This document shows positions 10,963-22,573 of a DNA stretch of 64,000 bases, piece by piece (position 1 is the stretch's first letter; each line of letters begins with the position of its first letter). The stretch is from Asterella californica. Taxonomy: Eukaryota; Streptophyta; Marchantiopsida; Marchantiales; Aytoniaceae. The notes beneath the pieces were generated by a model that saw only the letters and a program-made list of their open reading frames with translations, was not told the DNA's origin and made no database searches. A program made the position numbers and the translations under genes. The stretch lies in the NCBI GenBank assembly GCA_036924285.1, contig JAYKYS010000001.1, positions 33,107,501 through 33,171,500 on the forward strand, read 5' to 3'.

Positions 10963-11106
10963 ACTCTTCATACAATCTCTCATCCACATCCGCTTCACTA
11001 CTTCTTCTCGACAAACTACCTAATTGTAGCCTCTGACCTTCTATTGTTCGCTGATACGAGTTTGCTCAGGAAGATGTCCACAGCAAGGACCGCCTACTAC
11101 ACAAGC
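10963..11106. repeat. 144-bp segment present in this I copy only
   Basis: The inverted copy at 48842-50984 goes straight from GATCCCAAGC to TTTCCAACG. Here 144 extra bases sit between, bounded by AAGC at 10959-10962 and 11103-11106. It is either a small insertion with a 4-bp duplication or a deletion between 4-bp repeats in the other copy. Confidence 0.75.
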
Positions 11107-12246
11107 TTTCCAACGATACAAGATATATCGGCAGCAAACAGCTAGAAACTCGGGGCGTGATACCGAGGATAATGGTACCTCAGCTTCAGCAAGACGTGGC
11201 ACCTCCATTGAGCGTGATCGCCGTACCAATCTCACAACACAGCCTCCTTGTCATCCACACGACACCTCCAAGAAGCACACCTCCCATCTTCAAGTCGTTT
11301 TTGTTCAACTCCAACCAAGAGATTTCAGCAAAATCTCTCTACGTCTTTCTCGTCTCGCTGCAAACTGAACTTTGACACTCTCGTGCCTTCACCTCGATTA
11401 TCCAATCAGGCTCAAACTCCACAGGACATCCCCTCTGACCCTTCTCTACTACTGTATGAAATTTCAGTCTCAGATCTGACCCCCAACTGTCCGCGATGAA
11501 TCAAGCCACCCGCCTGTGCTAACTTCTGAGCTTTACAGATCTCGATGGCCAAAATCCTAGATCTCCACACATTCTCTTACCCAATTGAACTGAAATTTCA
11601 CATGTGACTAGCTGATAGGGCACACTCTCATCCTGGAAAGTTTCACTCAGAGATCCAATCCCATGTGCACGGAGCAACTCAAGCTTTAAATCCAAAGAAA
11701 GCGGGTTTTCTCATACCTCTCAACTGTAACAGCCAACTTCAATTGATCATTTCAGGAGCAAATCCAACCCAAATGTAGGATTTTTTTACATCAATACAAC
11801 CAGCACGGAGTGAACTACTCGATCCCCTTGACAGCTCCTAAAGATCACCTCTCAAACTCCCGGATCACTCCAAAACGTGGCTCGGGGTACCGATTTGACC
11901 CCCCTTGACTTTCAACGTCCATCACTCTCTCCTCAGAATTCCAAATCGCCTGATCTTTGTCTCCAGAGTGTAGCCCGTCTTGAGAGCTTTCCAACAAGAC
12001 CACTCATTCCTCAAATGACCCCCGGGAAGACCTCCAAAACCCTAAAGCCGTCTGCAGATCTGGAATGGCGTTGATTGGTCGAAAATGGACCAATAAGAAA
12101 ACAGATCTGAAAACCTCTTTTGTCCTCTGCTTGATACCCTAGAACAACTATAACCTTACTATCCTCTCATGCCTTCAAGGCATCGGCCCCAACCTTAGGT
12201 TAATTACATTCGTCGAACTATAGAGATCGTACTTAACACTTAAGAT

Positions 12247-12450
12247 TCAGTACAAGGTCAAGATGACGACCTGGAACCGATTTACGATGAAAGGTACTAC
12301 AAAAGGAAATGGAGAAGCCATCACTTGATTACAGTACTCCTCCCCAAAGTTCCTTGCGATCCACGCACGATGATTGATCTTCCGCCGACAGTGACATCGA
12401 ACATCCACCCAGACGTTGAAAGGGATGTTGGCTGGATAATTCAGGTCCAT
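12247..12450 (-). CDS. Small ORF 2 within LTR I (67 aa), paralogue of ORF 1
   Basis: It starts at an ATG (12450), 9 bases after the stop of ORF 1. It reads MDLNYPANIPFNVWVDV and contains NFGEEYCNQVMASPFPFVVP, aligning with FGEEFMGRMMDSPTPVILP of ORF 1. It ends in a hydrophobic segment (FQVVILTLY). The inverted copy has two substitutions (ARN/AKN, LTLY/LTFY). Function is unknown; the tandem arrangement suggests an internal duplication of a short domain. Confidence 0.45.
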   Translation of the reverse strand: MDLNYPANIPFNVWVDVRCHCRRKINHRAWIARNFGEEYCNQVMASPFPFVVPFIVNRFQVVILTLY

Positions 12451-12459
12451 TGGCCCTCG

Positions 12460-12675
12460 TCAAAGTAAGATGTACACTGTCAAGTCCCAATCCTCTCCAC
12501 ATGTGACGATTGGTAAGATCACCGGAGTAGGCGAGTCCATCATCCTCCCCATGAACTCTTCTCCAAAGTAGACGACGAACCACTGTCGAAAGTGATCGCG
12601 GTGGATCAAGTGAAGCTTGATATGAAACGGGTTCGGAAATGGCAGATTTGGAACTCGATTCAGTCCTCCATCCAT
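12460..12675 (-). CDS. Small ORF 1 within LTR I (71 aa), unknown function
   Basis: It starts at an ATG (12675), reads MDGGLNRVPNLPF and contains the motif FGEEFMGRMMDSPTPVILP. I do not recognise the family. A second ORF follows after 9 bases and is a clear paralogue: both have a PF segment near the start, a basic stretch, FGEE(F/Y), M-x-SP-x-P and a hydrophobic end. The inverted copy of the LTR at 48842 keeps the same ORF with one substitution (TCGED/TYGED). Because the two LTRs are nearly identical throughout, that alone does not prove selection; the paralogy of the two ORFs is the better argument for coding. A longer overlapping frame (12329-12808) starts at an ATG too, but shows no internal repeat. 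Confidence 0.45.
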   Translation of the reverse strand: MDGGLNRVPNLPFPNPFHIKLHLIHRDHFRQWFVVYFGEEFMGRMMDSPTPVILPIVTCGEDWDLTVYILL

Positions 12676-13000
12676 GAATACAACTCCTGCCGCTCCTTCT
12701 TATCACGTAAGACACTAAGACACACTCATGAAAACTACCCCTTCCAGAAGAATGCCCCACAAACCCCCAATCCACTATCTTATACCTATGTTTGACAACA
12801 AGAGCCATTCACGTGAACGTTCACAGATCATTGAGTCGGCACATCTTGTTATCGTGCGATCTCACACCCAGATCTCTGTGAACGTGACACCTAATACCCT
12901 CTCATGCGAACTACACAAAAGGTTCACCGAACACAAAAGAAAACACAACACCCGTTCTACACTGAATTCACATGTGGGACGTCTCACAACACGACAACGG

Positions 13001-14659
13001 GTGATATTCATTCAGAATACTCCACCTCGTAAATGAACCCAGCAGTGTGCAGCTTCTCGATCTCTTCTTTCATCAGATCAACAACTGGAAGACTCACTCT
13101 TCGTTGCTTTTGTCGCACCAGTTTGACCTCCTTCTCCAACTCGATATGGTGTTGCTGCAGTATGACTTCTCTCAGATCCTTGTAATTAAATACAAATACA
13201 TGAATGTATTTGCGAATCTCTTTGAAACGACTCTTCTCTTCTTTAGTAACATTCTATCCATAATGTAAGGTGACAATTCTTCTCTCCACCTCCTCAAGAG
13301 TCAACGATTCTTTGTTCCGACCTCTTTGCACTTTCGGAGAAGGAAAAAGATCCATTACATTCACATCCACATTTTGTTCTTCTCTCTTCTCCTTTGATGA
13401 TGTATTCTCAAATTCCGAATCTGAAGAATTGATATCCACATCAGAAGTCGTATGAACAACTTCTGACTCCCAATAGTCTGATGCGGATCGATCTGATTCT
13501 GACGTCCCAACTTGATCTCCGAGCAATGGAACTTTGATCCGGTGGTGATTCGATCTGATGCGTAAATAACCCTTGTGCCAATTATCTGTTGCATGTACGG
13601 CTCGAACCTAAGGTCTTTCGAGTAACATTTCATAACTTGACTCCTTCAAGAGTTGAAATGTCATATTTACTTGCACTCCCATTATTGACACACAAACTCT
13701 CTCCAGCACTCCCAATGGCCTAACTCACGGTCTGTTAGCCGTACCAACTGGGAAACTAGAAGGACGGGTTGGTACTAGATCCAACTTCATAATGAGTCGT
13801 TTTGAGATGACATTTACTGCTGATCCTCCACCGACAAGAACATCAAAGACATATCTTCATTGATACGAGTTTCTACTTTTGATGCCTTGTTGCACATCTC
13901 TCCTTCACTATCATCTAAAGCACTTACACTAACAGTAGAAGGATTTACCTTCTTTTTCTGACCTCGTCAAGAGCTTAGACCGCTATGAAGTTCTTTGCTC
14001 ACCGAAGGATTCAGAGCAATCAACTGTTCCACAGTAATGTTTGCTCGTTGCTTGCCCACGTCTTCCACCACATTGTATTTTGATTGCTCCATTGAAATTG
14101 TGAAGTCAATATTTCTCAATTTTTTCCATCGCTCTTTGATCTTTGAAGAATATTTGCTACTCCGAGTGTATTGATTTGGAGACTCTTCCATCATAATACG
14201 TTCTCGTCGTCAAAATGCATCCTCATCCTCTTCCTCCCTTGAGCCAACAGCTCCAAGATTGAAAATCTTCTCGTACATCTCATGGTCCTAAGATGTCAAT
14301 GCATGCTACACTCTTGTCCTTGCTTTGTGAAACTGAACCTCCATCCGTCATTCCACCATTACGACTTGGACAATTATGGTAGAAATGAGACCTTCCATAC
14401 GTAAAATATCCTTGGCTGGTGTAGTTATTTGGTGATCCTTGCGGTGGTCCACCTCTAGACTGATAGTTCTTGTAACTTCATGAGCCCTCTCCAACATTCG
14501 AAATACGGTGTTGTAACAAATTCATCATATTGATCTTTAAGTCTACCAAGGATTATGTCATACTTTTCAACTCATCACGAAAGTCAAGAGTAGGATCTAG
14601 ACGATACAGTGGTTGTAACCGCCCTAGTAGAAACTATCGGGGTCAAATTCAGAAACCGT
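13001..14659 (-). pseudogene. Element H: protease and gag C-terminal part, broken
   Basis: Minus-strand remains matching element A. 14194-13967 reads YNVVEDVGKQRANITVEQLIALNPS, as in A. The protease region near 13840 has VGGGSAVN in place of A's VDGGSAVN, so the catalytic aspartate is lost. WHKGYLRI follows near 13570, an acidic linker (SDYWESE, DSEFEN) lies at 13254-13526 and the RT start is near 13010. A zinc-knuckle region and glycine-rich linker are recognisable near 14380-14480. In-frame stops are frequent. The gag frame continues at 46461 on the far side of the D insertion. Confidence 0.8.
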
Positions 14660-14664
14660 TATTG

Positions 14665-15320
14665 TGTCGGATATTGCGTGAAGGATGTCAAAAAAAATGC
14701 GAGGTTCCTGACTGTGGAGATGTTGTGTGTTGAAACAAAGACAAGACAGAGAAAAACAACCACGAAAACGAACGCTGCGATGTATACCAACTCCAAATGT
14801 ATGTACACTGTCGGTTCTTTCTCCTAAGAGCACAGAACTGAAAAACAGACCAGAGTGGTCTGTAACTTGCTTCAAAGCCCTTAAAAACAACCCCTGATTC
14901 TCAACCCTGACCCAAAAACATCGAAGCGTAGCTCAAAGCAAGAGAAACTTTCCTTTGCTAACAAGCACAACCACGCCAGTATCACGCGATCCAAACTCAA
15001 ATCCAAACCACATCCATGTACAAGTTCTTAGCTAAAGCTAGCTACCACAAGCTGTATATAGCCAACCAGAACTCTAACAAACTCAAAAGAGCAAAACCCG
15101 CAGCGAAGAAATCGAAAAAGACCTATCTGTGGACTTCCTCCTTTCGCTGAACGGACTTCAGATGTCGGTAGGGTCTCCTCCGCTGACTCCGTTAACCCAA
15201 AAAACCTTCAGATCCGACTCCCAATAGTCGAGATATCGTCAATTTTTGGTCGCAGGTGACCGAACCTTCAAAAACTCCTCCCTGCGGCTTACAACCGCAC
15301 ACACCGCACAAACGGATCGT
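14665..15320 (-). repeat. Element D: 3' LTR, interrupted by element C
   Basis: TGTCGGATATTGCG at 14665 begins 656 bp that align without net length change to 43532-44187 of D's 5' LTR. By eye the difference is about 5%, mostly transitions. It breaks at 15320, where element C begins (...GGATCGT|TGTCAGG). The missing right part of this LTR would lie in the deletion at 33699/33700. CCGT occurs 5 bases outside the LTR end (14656-14659) and immediately outside the other end (46461-46464), suggesting the original 4-bp duplication plus a 5-base filler (TATTG). Confidence 0.75.
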
Positions 15321-16799
15321 TGTCAGGTTGAGAGTTTTCCTGGGAAGGGCGAACCTTCTGGCTGTGATATGAGCTTGAAGGCTGTGTTCAATCTACTCGG
15401 GGAAGCGTTGGGCTCTTGGCTGTGGCTGATCTACTCACAGGATAGGCTTCAGGTCTCAAGGTGATACTGAAAACACTCATGTAAGTCTCTAGGCTCTTCT
15501 GATAAGTTCAGGAAGCAGAGTTCAGGCTTAACTAGCAATGATAAGATCAGATGGCGAACTTTGACACTCAGGATTGAGAAATATGTGAAGGTTCAGACTT
15601 CAGAACTCCTCCTACATGTAAATGAGGTTCTACTAGATACACATACGAAATTTCAGCTTCAGATCAATTCAGAGCACTAAGATATGAGCAGAAACTTTCT
15701 GAGTAGAGAAATTACGGCAGTTTTTGGTACCCAGACAGCTATTTCGACCTATAACAAGGAATTGGCTCGATCACTTTGGGAATTTCTTACAGGATTTGCA
15801 GTACACAGCTTGATAAACACTCCTGTGAAGTTGGGCCTCCTGATTCCACACAGAACTCCAGATCTCGCTCTCTGAAGTTGCTGCTCCAGATTGAGAGCTT
15901 TTTGGACCCCCTCTACTTCAGCGGTCGCCCTGAATTACTCACTGACTCAATCGACATAAAAATTTGGATACAGTCGTAGCCCTGCTGACAGTGATCACAG
16001 CCACGAAGTTTTGAAGCGCTTTCCTCGATTCTGCTGCAAATGACACTCAAAACCCCAAATTGAACAGAAGTGCTGCAATTCTGACACAAATCGAACTTCA
16101 ATCAGCCATAACTTCTTGTTTATTGCTCCAAATCGATCAAACTTTTCGCTGACAGTGCTTGGCTCGACGAGCTCTATCTCCATATGCTCTCAGATTTCGA
16201 AGTGCCCTCACAAATTGCTCGAACTCCCCTCTAGAGCTCTGTTTCTAAATTTAGAGTTTAACAAAAGACAAAAATAGATCAATGGGAGTTCATAGCTCCA
16301 CTTGGTTGTCCTTTAGTACCCTAAACCACGTGGCAACTTAGTTTTACCCATAGGCTACCACGTCAAGCTCCCTAGAGTGCCAACGTAAAACTTAAACTAC
16401 CTAAAACGACACGCAGCCCGAAAAATACTTAAATCAGCTAGAAAGCGTGCATGGGCGACAAGTAAGTACAACCCATGAGCTCAAACCCCTATCTACATGG
16501 TAAATCTAAGTCATGTACATTGAGTATCATAGATAAGTATGAATTTACTTGCACAAGCGTACAAATGCTCGAACAAGATAAATGTCATACTACCAACCTA
16601 CTAGGATCCAAAATATATGACAGAGTTAACACCATATGCAAAAGGTGTCAACCATAAGCATAAAAGACTAAGAACAGTACAGAGTTAACTTCTAAGACTA
16701 CTGAACATCAAGTGTCGGAGTAGAAATAACATGCGCTAAGTAACGCGACAGCAGTGATAAGTGAATCATTTACTATGTCAAATGATTCACATCACGACA
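15321..16799 (-). repeat. Element C: 3' LTR (1479 bp)
   Basis: On the plus strand it runs TGTCAGGTTG...CATCACGACA. It abuts C's polypurine tract at its right. Its first 539 bases match the 5' LTR remnant at 33161-33699 with no length change and six differences, all transitions. It is related to, but distinct from, the B/F LTR type. The left flank TCGT (15317-15320) would be one copy of the target duplication; the other copy was deleted. Confidence 0.85.
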
Positions 16800-16814
16800 T
16801 CCACCCCCTCTGAA
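16800..16814 (-). promoter_or_regulatory. Element C: polypurine tract
   Basis: On the minus strand TTCAGAGGGGGTGGA lies directly against the LTR start TGTCGTGATG. It is identical to the tract of element B at 38941-38955. Confidence 0.8.
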
Positions 16815-16845
16815 CCTGCACATCCTCCGGTATGTGCCAATCTCC

Positions 16846-19800
16846 TCAGTCTTCTGTTTGATCCTCATCATCATCGCTCTCCTCCGCCTCAGCCTCATCA
16901 GACACTGGGACGTCTTCGTCTCTTGTTGTCCTCAACTCTGACTCCAGAAAGTTGAATAACTCAACTGACCCTCCGCGTTTCTTGAACAGTTTCACACGTT
17001 TGCCAGCCACAGATAGCTTCAAAAGAGTACCATCCAACTCACGCAAGCTATAGGTGGCATTCTCATACACATCTAGCACAACATAAGGTCCGAACCATCT
17101 TCGAGAGAACTTACGGAGTGTAGAATGCTGATTCTCCAACGTGCTATCATATACCAGAACCCAGTCACCAACACGTATTGGCTTCGGTCGTAGTCGGTGA
17201 GTCTTATCAAAACGTTCCTTGTTTCTGACTCGAGCCACCTTCAGCCTCTCTTGCGCATCAGCAAGATCCTCCTCCCTTCGCTCCAACTGCCTTATACATA
17301 AATTTAGGAGTGAAGCACGATCTATACCATCTTCCCATGGTAGCGTAGCCCACGTAGGAAAGTACTCTTCAGCAGGCATGATCGGTTTCTGACCCAACAT
17401 AAGCTCAACTGGCATATAGCCAGTCGTAGTACAGTGTGTAGTTCTATCCGCCCACAAAGCAAATGGAAGTAATCTCGACCATTCTCTAGGTCTACCATCA
17501 CATGCTTTCACTAAAGCATGAACAATAGAAGGGTGTCCTCGTTCACTCTTACCAATGCCCTCTGGATTCATAGCAGTGGTAAGTCGAAGCTTTACTCCAT
17601 AACGAGCAAAGAACTCCTTCACTTCAGCGCCTCTCAACTCACCTCTATCTGCACGTAATCTCCCAACCGATCCATAACGACAGATGATATCTTCTAGCAC
17701 GAACCTGCAGATATTCTTTGTAGTCTTCGTCCGTAGTGCTCGTCCCTCCACATAGTTGGAAAGATCCTCTCGAGCCAACACCAAATAACGCATCCCCCAT
17801 AACCCCGGTGGCATCATCACAAGATCAAGAACCCATTGAAAATGGATACTAGGTGGATAAATAGGTACAAGTCCATCTCTGTAACGGACTTTAGAGTAGA
17901 ATTGGCAGTGCAGACACGACCCAACAAAGTCCACCACGTCTTGATACAAACCCTTCCACCAGTAACGCTCCTTCATCTTCGTGTAAGTAGCCCATACTCC
18001 ACGATGTCCAGCCCACAAGGTGTCATGAAACTCTTTCAACAAATTCAGCTTCGTCGGTTGATCATCCATCACTCTAGCAAGCATCCCGTCTCTTCTCTTC
18101 GGACGTTTCCACAGATAACCTTCACGTAGAAGGTAGTTGTACGCCTTCCGTCTGATCTCCTTGAACTCTGCATCACTCCATCCTTCTCTCCTGGATAACG
18201 AACTCAGATAAAATCCAATATTGCGGAACTTTTCTGAGTAGAACCCCTCATTGAACGGCAGTGGTTCCAAGTCTGAAGTCTGCTGACCAACTTGGCACCA
18301 AACGTCTCTCTTCTCTTCATTCTCCACCTCTGCAAACATCTCATCCTCATCTGTATAACGAGCCCTAGACAACATATCTGCAACTGGATTGTATTTCCCT
18401 GCTATATGCTTTAGCTCAGGGTTTAGACTCCGGACATAAGCAATCCATCGTAGCATTGCTATGTCTGGTGTATTGCAGTTTGCTATCATACCCAACAAAG
18501 GCAAACAATCTGTTTCTAGTATCACATGAGCTCCTATCAAGAACTCTCGATCTACCTTCATAGCAGTAACAGCTCCCCACAACTCACGCTTCACTTGAGG
18601 ATAGTTACGCTGTCTATCTGTTAAGATCCGAGCTCCAAACCTTGAAACAAACCGCACACCTTCTGCATCTTCTTGGCCAACGGCCCATCCAATCGCCTTT
18701 GGACTCGTATCAACAGTCAGTACCACAGGTCTCCCGCTCTCGTAGCTAAGCCTCCTTAGTATAGGTGGAGACTTCAGAATCTCCTTCTGCTGCTCCATCG
18801 TCTCATGATGTTCTTGCCGCCAAGTAAACCTCCTTCCCTTTCTCAGAAGTGCATATAGAGGCTCAGCAATATGTGCATAATGAGGAATACTCACACGAAA
18901 GAACACACAAGCTCCTAAGAACCGTCGAACCTCAGTGATGTTGGTGCAGTCAGCTATCCTTGCTATAGCATCTACCTTCTCTGGGTTCGGACGCCTCCCA
19001 AAAGTACCACACAGATGACCTACTACCACAATCTCTGACATCCCAAAGCGAGATTTGGTACCTGATAGAGTGAGGTGTACCTCCTCCAAACGCATCAGAA
19101 TCTTCTCCACATCTCGAATGTGATCTGCAACGAATTTTCTGCATCCATCAGAAGTCACAGCTTCGTCTTTGTCTTCCACCGGACAGCCTTTCATGGGAAT
19201 ATCATCCAGAAATGGGATAGTGACCTCAAGTACAAACTCTCGTAACACCTTATGCATCGCATTCTGCATATGGGCTACTGAGTTTGTCGCACCCTGAGGA
19301 AGAGTACACATCCGCATCAACCCCAAAGGTGTACGCATGGTAGTCAAGTCTCTACTCTCCAAAGCAAGCTGAAACTGATCATAACTTGAAAACAGATCTC
19401 CAATAGAATAGATTGACCTTCCAGCAAACGCCTCAGCTACTTCATCAACCACAGGTCCTGTTCCAACGTTTCGAATCGTGATGTTGTTGGCAGGCTGCAA
19501 GTCTTGGATGAAGCGCAGAGCTCCTGTCTTCTTAGGTACTGTGAACCATCGGCTAGAGTACGGAGCCATAGATGGTTCAAGAATACCCATCTGCATCCTC
19601 TCCTTCAGTAACTCAATCACCTTCGGTAGCAAGGCACGAGGGACTGGAATCGGCTTCAAGTCCCAAGGTACGTGAGGAACAGTGAAGATAACCATCGGAG
19701 CTATCACACTAGGATCCACACAACCTATCTCCTCAGCTGAGAAAGAAAATGCCTTACCATGGCTCACTATCATCTGCTCAAAAGCTCGTTTCTCCTCTTC

Positions 19801-20034
19801 AGTCAAGAAGCCACCCCCTCCTATCTGGAGCTGCTCGAGTGTCTCTTGAGTAAACTTGTGTCCTACCTGTGTAGGATCTCTAAGCACAGGCTCAGCAGCC
19901 GCTAGTTCCATCTGCTGCTGAGAATCAACAGGTAATTGGGTCGCCACAGGTCTCACCTTCCTCGCTACAGCTTTATACTTGGCGTGTACTTCCGCTTCCT
20001 GATGTAAGCCACACCAACAGACTGCATCCTTTCA
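16846..20034 (-). CDS. Element C: pol (RT, RNase H, integrase)
   Basis: This is a long open minus-strand frame that copies element RNA to DNA and integrates it. In order: RT with KLNERMQMGILEPS-like text and SRWFTVPKKTGALRF near 19530, and a catalytic box FLDD (usual YxDD) near 19200. RNase H follows with LTVDTSPKAIGWAVG near 18700. Integrase has the HHCC finger (H, GHRG, CLHC) at about 17900-18030, then LDLV near 17830, ADRGEL near 17650 and GKSERGH near 17560, giving D-x34-E, and a WFGPYVV motif near 17085. The tail is acidic (ESDDDEDQTED). The frame is open to a TGA at about 20032. There is no ATG near 19956 (that codon is GTG), as expected for pol made inside a polyprotein. Gag and protease upstream are broken, so the element is probably not autonomous, though this segment is intact. 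Confidence 0.85.
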
Positions 20035-21263
20035 TCCATTCTCCAGTCTCGGATGAGGACGATATCGCAAGTACGAGATAATCTCCTCATAGACTTCACG
20101 AGAATGGATGGGGATCACCACCCTACCTCCCATCTGTTCCATCAACCTATCCACACCATCCAGCCAACGAACAAAAGACTGCACACCTACAAACTCCTCA
20201 TAAACACCAGAAATCATCTCATCTTCCTTCAGAACTCCTGTACAACGCAGATTTGCTGCACACCTCTCCATCTGCCTTCTACTCTTCTCAGTCAAATCCT
20301 CCATCCGTGTGAACTCACTCCAATCATCAGAACTGAAAGCCATCAACCCAAATTTCCAACTATGCACAATGCAACTACTTTCTGAATCTTGAGCAGCCTT
20401 TCCATCAACCTCCTGTGATCCCTCAGGCTGCTCAAGCGGGATCATAGTAGCAGTAGATCCATCACTCTCGCTATCCCGTCCTACGAGAGTGGTTTCAGAA
20501 AACCCTTACCCCTACAGATAGGAGAATCCCTCAAAGTTTGACGATTTCGTTCATGGTTCGTACGAACGATCAGAAACTGCACAGAACGTCTATCATCTGG
20601 ACTACGGATCCTAGCATAATGAGATCCATCATCCATCACCTTGGTCTCCATTCAAACCGCAGTGATATAAGGCTGACCAAGAATCACAGGATATGAAGCA
20701 GAAGATTGCACGAAGAAATGTTGATCCACATCCACATCACCTATCTTCACCTTCACGTTAGGACAAGCGCCGTATAGCTCACCTTTCTGGTTGTTTGCAG
20801 CACGTAACACCCAACCATGGTTTAGCTCGATAGGCCACTGACCTCTCTCATACACCTCCCGTGACATGATGTTGATCTCAGATCCGTGATCAACTAAAGC
20901 AGCAACAGGTTCAGCCAAACTTCCAAGACGAACTCGCGTAGCAGTTGTGGCACGAGCCCAATGTCTCTTTCTGAAATCACTTTCACTAGCTGGACTCTCC
21001 TCACCAGCTTCCTCATCCTTGAACTCAATAGTGTCGGTACCAGCAACCAACGCTTCTTGCTGGTATCTCTTGTCATCAACTTCCTGAAAATGCACCTTTC
21101 CAAACTCTGCATCATTCAGAGAAGCTCCTACTACATCTATCATCTAACTCTCTACCTGCTCGGACATCACCTGTCTCTTGCGCTTGATGATGTCGATGAT
21201 CAGTTCGTGAAACTCCCTCTTTGCAATACCAAGAACTTCTCGAAGAGAAAACTCGATTCGCGC
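20035..21263 (-). pseudogene. Element C: protease and linker, several stops
   Basis: Reading downward from 21263, the gag-to-protease linker has GIAKREFHELIIDIIKRKRQ and ends at a TAG (about 21144). 21143-20652 has the aspartic protease motif LVDHGSEINIMS (DHG in place of the usual DTG/DSG) and PVILGQPYITAV. A TGA at 20652 sits where relatives have CGA. Further breaks lie near 20490 and at 20032. The segment 20445-20032 is an acidic linker (EEFVGVQSFVRWLDGVDRL) also present in B and D. The frame at 21263 joins that at 31315 once the F/A insertion is removed. Confidence 0.8.
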
Positions 21264-21645
21264 TGTCGCGCTACTTCGCGGCTACATGTTATATTTCTAC
21301 TCCGACGCTTGAGTTTAGTAGTTCTAGAAGTTAGCTTATATTACTTCGAGTCGTTTATGTATATGTTTGACACCTTTGCATACGGTGTTAACACTATTTT
21401 GAGTCTTAGTAGGTTGATTACCATGTTGATAGGGCTTAAGCTCATGGGTTGTATTTGCGTGTCGCCCATGCACGCTTTCTAGCTGATTTAAGTTATTTTT
21501 CGGGGCTGCGTGTCGTTTTAAGTAATTTAAGTTTTACGCTGGCACTCTAGGGGGCTTGACGTGGTAGCCTATGAGTAAAACTAAGTTGCCACGTGGTTTA
21601 GGGTACTAAAGGACAACCAAGTGGAGCTATGAACTCCCATTGGTC

Positions 21646-22560
21646 TGTAAACCCTCCGCGGTCCTAACGATCAACTACCCCCCGATCTCTTAACCTCCAC
21701 GATCGTCATCCACGAATCTGCAACTGTCGGGCCTGTCTCTCACTCAGGGGTCACCTCTGATGGCTTTGATGGAAGCACACCATGAATCTTGAAGGGAAAA
21801 ATGCTAAGTTCACTCTCATTCATACACCCACAAACTTATCAACTAAAATCTCCATAATCTCATCCACTAAAATCCTCCATTCTAACGACGTCTCTCAAGT
21901 TCTCACATGCTAAAAATGTCCCACACTCTCTATATTACTCAAGTTGTCATTACGACAATGTGAAAACAAGGATGATGAGCTCTTCTCTACTCCTCTATTT
22001 ATACATTCTAGGTTTTTACTTTGGTACCCTCGGTAACTCAGCCGTAACTACTTTTACCGGGTTTTACTAAGATATTACTTAAGATAAAAGCATTGATCAC
22101 ATGGGCTTTTTACCTTTTCACATGGGCTTATTCCTTCAAAGTCAACAACTTCTAGAAGGATTCTGGAATATTCTCAAGGAATCTCGAATTTCCACCCCCC
22201 CTCTACACTAGGACCCACTAAAAAGGAAACATGTGGAATCTCTTCTTGTTTTTAATGCCCACAAAGTCCACAACTTTAATCCAACCACTAATATCAAGTC
22301 AAAAAGGAGATAAGAGATACTTTCCACCTCCTTTCTACCTTTTAGACAAGATGACAAGATAGTAGTGCTCACTCTTTAGCAAATATCTGAATTCTGCCAA
22401 AAGTACAGCTAAGTTTAACCATAACTAACTTTTAGCTAGTCATGACTAACTTGATACCTCCTAAAAGTACTTTGGCAGCAAATAAACATTCTCAACCCTT
22501 AGTTATAACTAAACACCTTACTAATTGACAAACTTCCTATGTGTAACATAGGTCGTTACA
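21646..22560 (-). repeat. Element A: 3' LTR
   Basis: On the plus strand it reads TGTAAACCCTCCGCGG...AGGTCGTTACA, 915 bp. The sense strand contains TATAAATA and, 12 bases in, the hairpin CCTATGT-TAC-ACATAGG. Confidence 0.92.
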
Positions 22561-22573
22561 TTTTACCCCCGGA
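22561..22573 (-). promoter_or_regulatory. Element A: polypurine tract
   Basis: Minus-strand CCGGGGGTAAAA lies immediately before the LTR start TGTAACG. It is the same in A' (60595-60606) and similar in K. It differs from the AGAGGGGGTGGA of the TGTCG family. Confidence 0.75.

Larger units (their letters stand above)
10705..13000 (-). mobile_element. Solo LTR 'I' (10709-12996) with 4-bp ACGG duplication
   Basis: The sequence begins TGTCGTAGGG at 10709 and ends ACACGACA at 12996. It is flanked by ACGG at 10705-10708 and 12997-13000. Removing it restores H's reading across the SPVVIVKKK region. A second copy lies inverted at 48842-50984. No RT or integrase is present, and the TG...CA ends carry the TGTCG/CGACA inverted repeat, so it behaves as a solo LTR of about 2.29 kb. 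Sense is probably the minus strand, because that end (TGTCGTGTTGTGAGACG) resembles the 5' ends of the C and D LTRs. It carries two small ORFs, annotated separately. Confidence 0.8.

Noticed and set aside
12329..12808. 159-codon frame across LTR I (also 49030-49509)
   Set aside because: It overlaps the two paralogous mini-ORFs in another frame and shows no repeat or motif. Considered a shadow, though not excluded.
17836..18129. Plus-strand open frames antisense to the pol genes (for example here, 24686-25012 and 38369-38605)
   Set aside because: They mirror the codon structure of well-supported pol genes and have no independent motif.
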